Shown piece by piece: positions 63,279 through 64,000 of a stretch of DNA of 64,000 bases. A program made the position numbers and the translations under genes. Location: contig NZ_OAOF01000003.1 in NCBI RefSeq assembly GCF_900205965.1, positions 186,001 to 250,000 on the forward strand, in the 5' to 3' direction. The notes under the pieces were generated by a model that was not told the origin of the DNA, did no database searches, and worked only from the letters and a program-made list of their open reading frames with translations. The stretch comes from Lacrimispora amygdalina (GTDB taxonomy: Bacteria > Bacillota > Clostridia > Lachnospirales > Lachnospiraceae). Numbering within the stretch: position 1 is the stretch's first letter; each line of letters starts with the position of its first letter.

Positions 63279-63821
63279 ATGGTGGAGAAAGCGGTTGAAT
63301 TTGCGGTAAAGTGCCATGAGGGAACCTGCCGGAAAGGGACATGTATCCCATATATCGTCCACCCTTTGGAAACCGCAGTGATTGTGTCATTGATGACTGC
63401 AGACCAGGAACTGATCTGCGCTGCGCTGCTGCATGATGTGATTGAGGACGCAGGCGTTACGAAATTGCAGCTTGAAAAAGAATTTGGAAGCCGGGTTGCG
63501 CAGCTTGTTATGGAAGAAACGGAAGATAAAACGAAAAGCTGGAAAGAACGTAAAGCTGCCACGTTAGAGCACCTTAAGCATGCGTCAATGGAGATTAAGA
63601 TTCTTGTTCTGGCGGACAAGCTTAGTAATCTCAGAACAACTGCAAGAGATTACCTTCTTATGGGTGATGAGATCTGGCAGCGGTTTAATGAAAAAGATAA
63701 ATCCCAGCATGCCTGGTATTATTTAGGTATAGCCAGACTCTTAAGTGATTTGGAGAAGTTTGGTGCTTATCAGGAATATAAGGCATTGTGTGATTCTGTA
63801 TTTGGTAATAGTTATGAATGA
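63279..63821 (+). CDS. HD-domain phosphohydrolase
   Basis: A 180-residue protein of the short SpoT/RelA-like HD family. The metal site shows His28 (PYIVHPLE), the His52-Asp53 pair (LLHDVIED) and a later Asp (LADKLSNLR). These enzymes hydrolyse (p)ppGpp or related nucleotides, but no synthetase domain is present. AAAGGAG precedes the ATG. A 52-codon frame overlaps its stop. Confidence 0.85.
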   Translation: MVEKAVEFAVKCHEGTCRKGTCIPYIVHPLETAVIVSLMTADQELICAALLHDVIEDAGVTKLQLEKEFGSRVAQLVMEETEDKTKSWKERKAATLEHLKHASMEIKILVLADKLSNLRTTARDYLLMGDEIWQRFNEKDKSQHAWYYLGIARLLSDLEKFGAYQEYKALCDSVFGNSYE

Positions 63822-63976
63822 TGGTCGTGAATGCACTTCCACCTCTTAAATCAACTTTGAATGAAAAAACTGCCGATAATCTTTCGGCAGTCTTACTCTT
63901 AGATCTTTTTACTGAAAATTCCCCAAAACTTACTAGCTTGCAGACAGACATTTTTAATGCTTATACGGAAACTTAA
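63818..63976 (+). CDS. Possible 52-residue coupled small protein
   Basis: An ATG overlaps the HD stop (ATGA) and opens a 52-codon frame containing LNEKTADNLSAVLLLDLF, ending TAA at 63974. There is no ribosome binding site of its own, and a hairpin (63869-63891) lies within it. It may be a chance frame. Family unknown. Confidence 0.3.
   Translation: MMVVNALPPLKSTLNEKTADNLSAVLLLDLFTENSPKLTSLQTDIFNAYTET
63869..63891 (-). terminator. Terminator for a minus-strand gene entering from the right
   Basis: ACTGCCGA / TCGGCAGT; read on the minus strand it is followed by TTTTTT. The plus-strand tail is weak. Confidence 0.55.
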
Positions 63977-64000
63977 AAATACCATTTCTTTGGTTATAAT

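Overview
The window looks like the chromosome of a strictly anaerobic, Gram-positive clostridium, most likely in the Lachnospiraceae. Support comes from strong AGGAGG ribosome binding sites, TTGACA/TATAAT promoters, PTS sugar uptake, a HydE hydrogenase maturase, a molybdenum xanthine dehydrogenase, YitT, DUF3810 and DUF1622 proteins, and several GGDEF proteins. No tRNA, rRNA or CRISPR array was seen. The genus cannot be fixed from the sequence alone.

Layout. 1-2144: end of a MurNAc-type PTS operon (EIIC plus MupG). 2145-5406: a decayed accessory patch with an IS3 transposase remnant, an AT-rich orphan gene between 14-bp inverted repeats, and a divergent MocR regulator/DMT exporter pair, both broken. 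5440-9928: a rubredoxin-like gene, then a variant purine riboswitch with a terminator, leading a two-gene xanthine dehydrogenase operon. 9943-20712: hydrolases, WYL and LytTR regulators, a GGDEF protein without its active site, a GH105 glycosidase, hydE, yitT and a duplicated-domain orphan. 20950-28698: a beta-glucoside regulon with a LicR-type activator, 6-phospho-beta-glucosidase and a lactose/cellobiose-type PTS operon. 28836-33282: a diguanylate cyclase, an ArsR/MFS pair and a tyrosine integrase. 33324-35048: an IS30-family element in a 14-bp direct repeat just upstream of a chemoreceptor promoter. 35062-44866: chemoreceptor, WYL and AraC regulators, a broken serine hydrolase, a DtxR-type regulator, a serine recombinase beside a repeat-flanked promoter, a GGDEF protein and two overlapping adenine methyltransferases. 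44872-49696: DUF1622 and a polyamine ABC operon with its XRE-cupin regulator. 49790-64000: housekeeping and glycogen genes (lactonase, aroC, rpiB, lepB, glgB, mscS, malQ) among envelope and small membrane proteins.

How parts work together. The PTS operons import phosphorylated MurNAc-type sugars and beta-glucosides for cleavage by MupG and the GH1 enzyme. GlgB and MalQ handle storage glucan. The aptamer strand of the purine riboswitch is also one arm of its terminator, so ligand should switch xanthine dehydrogenase on.

The most unusual feature is a recurrent lesion. Six loci (3163-4381, 4503-4747, 10819-11445, 13361-14566, 39315-40000, 62893-63142) keep recognisable 5' and 3' ends but have lost the middle, or are fused to the tail of another gene. 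Each reading comes from family knowledge and translation by eye, not from a database search.
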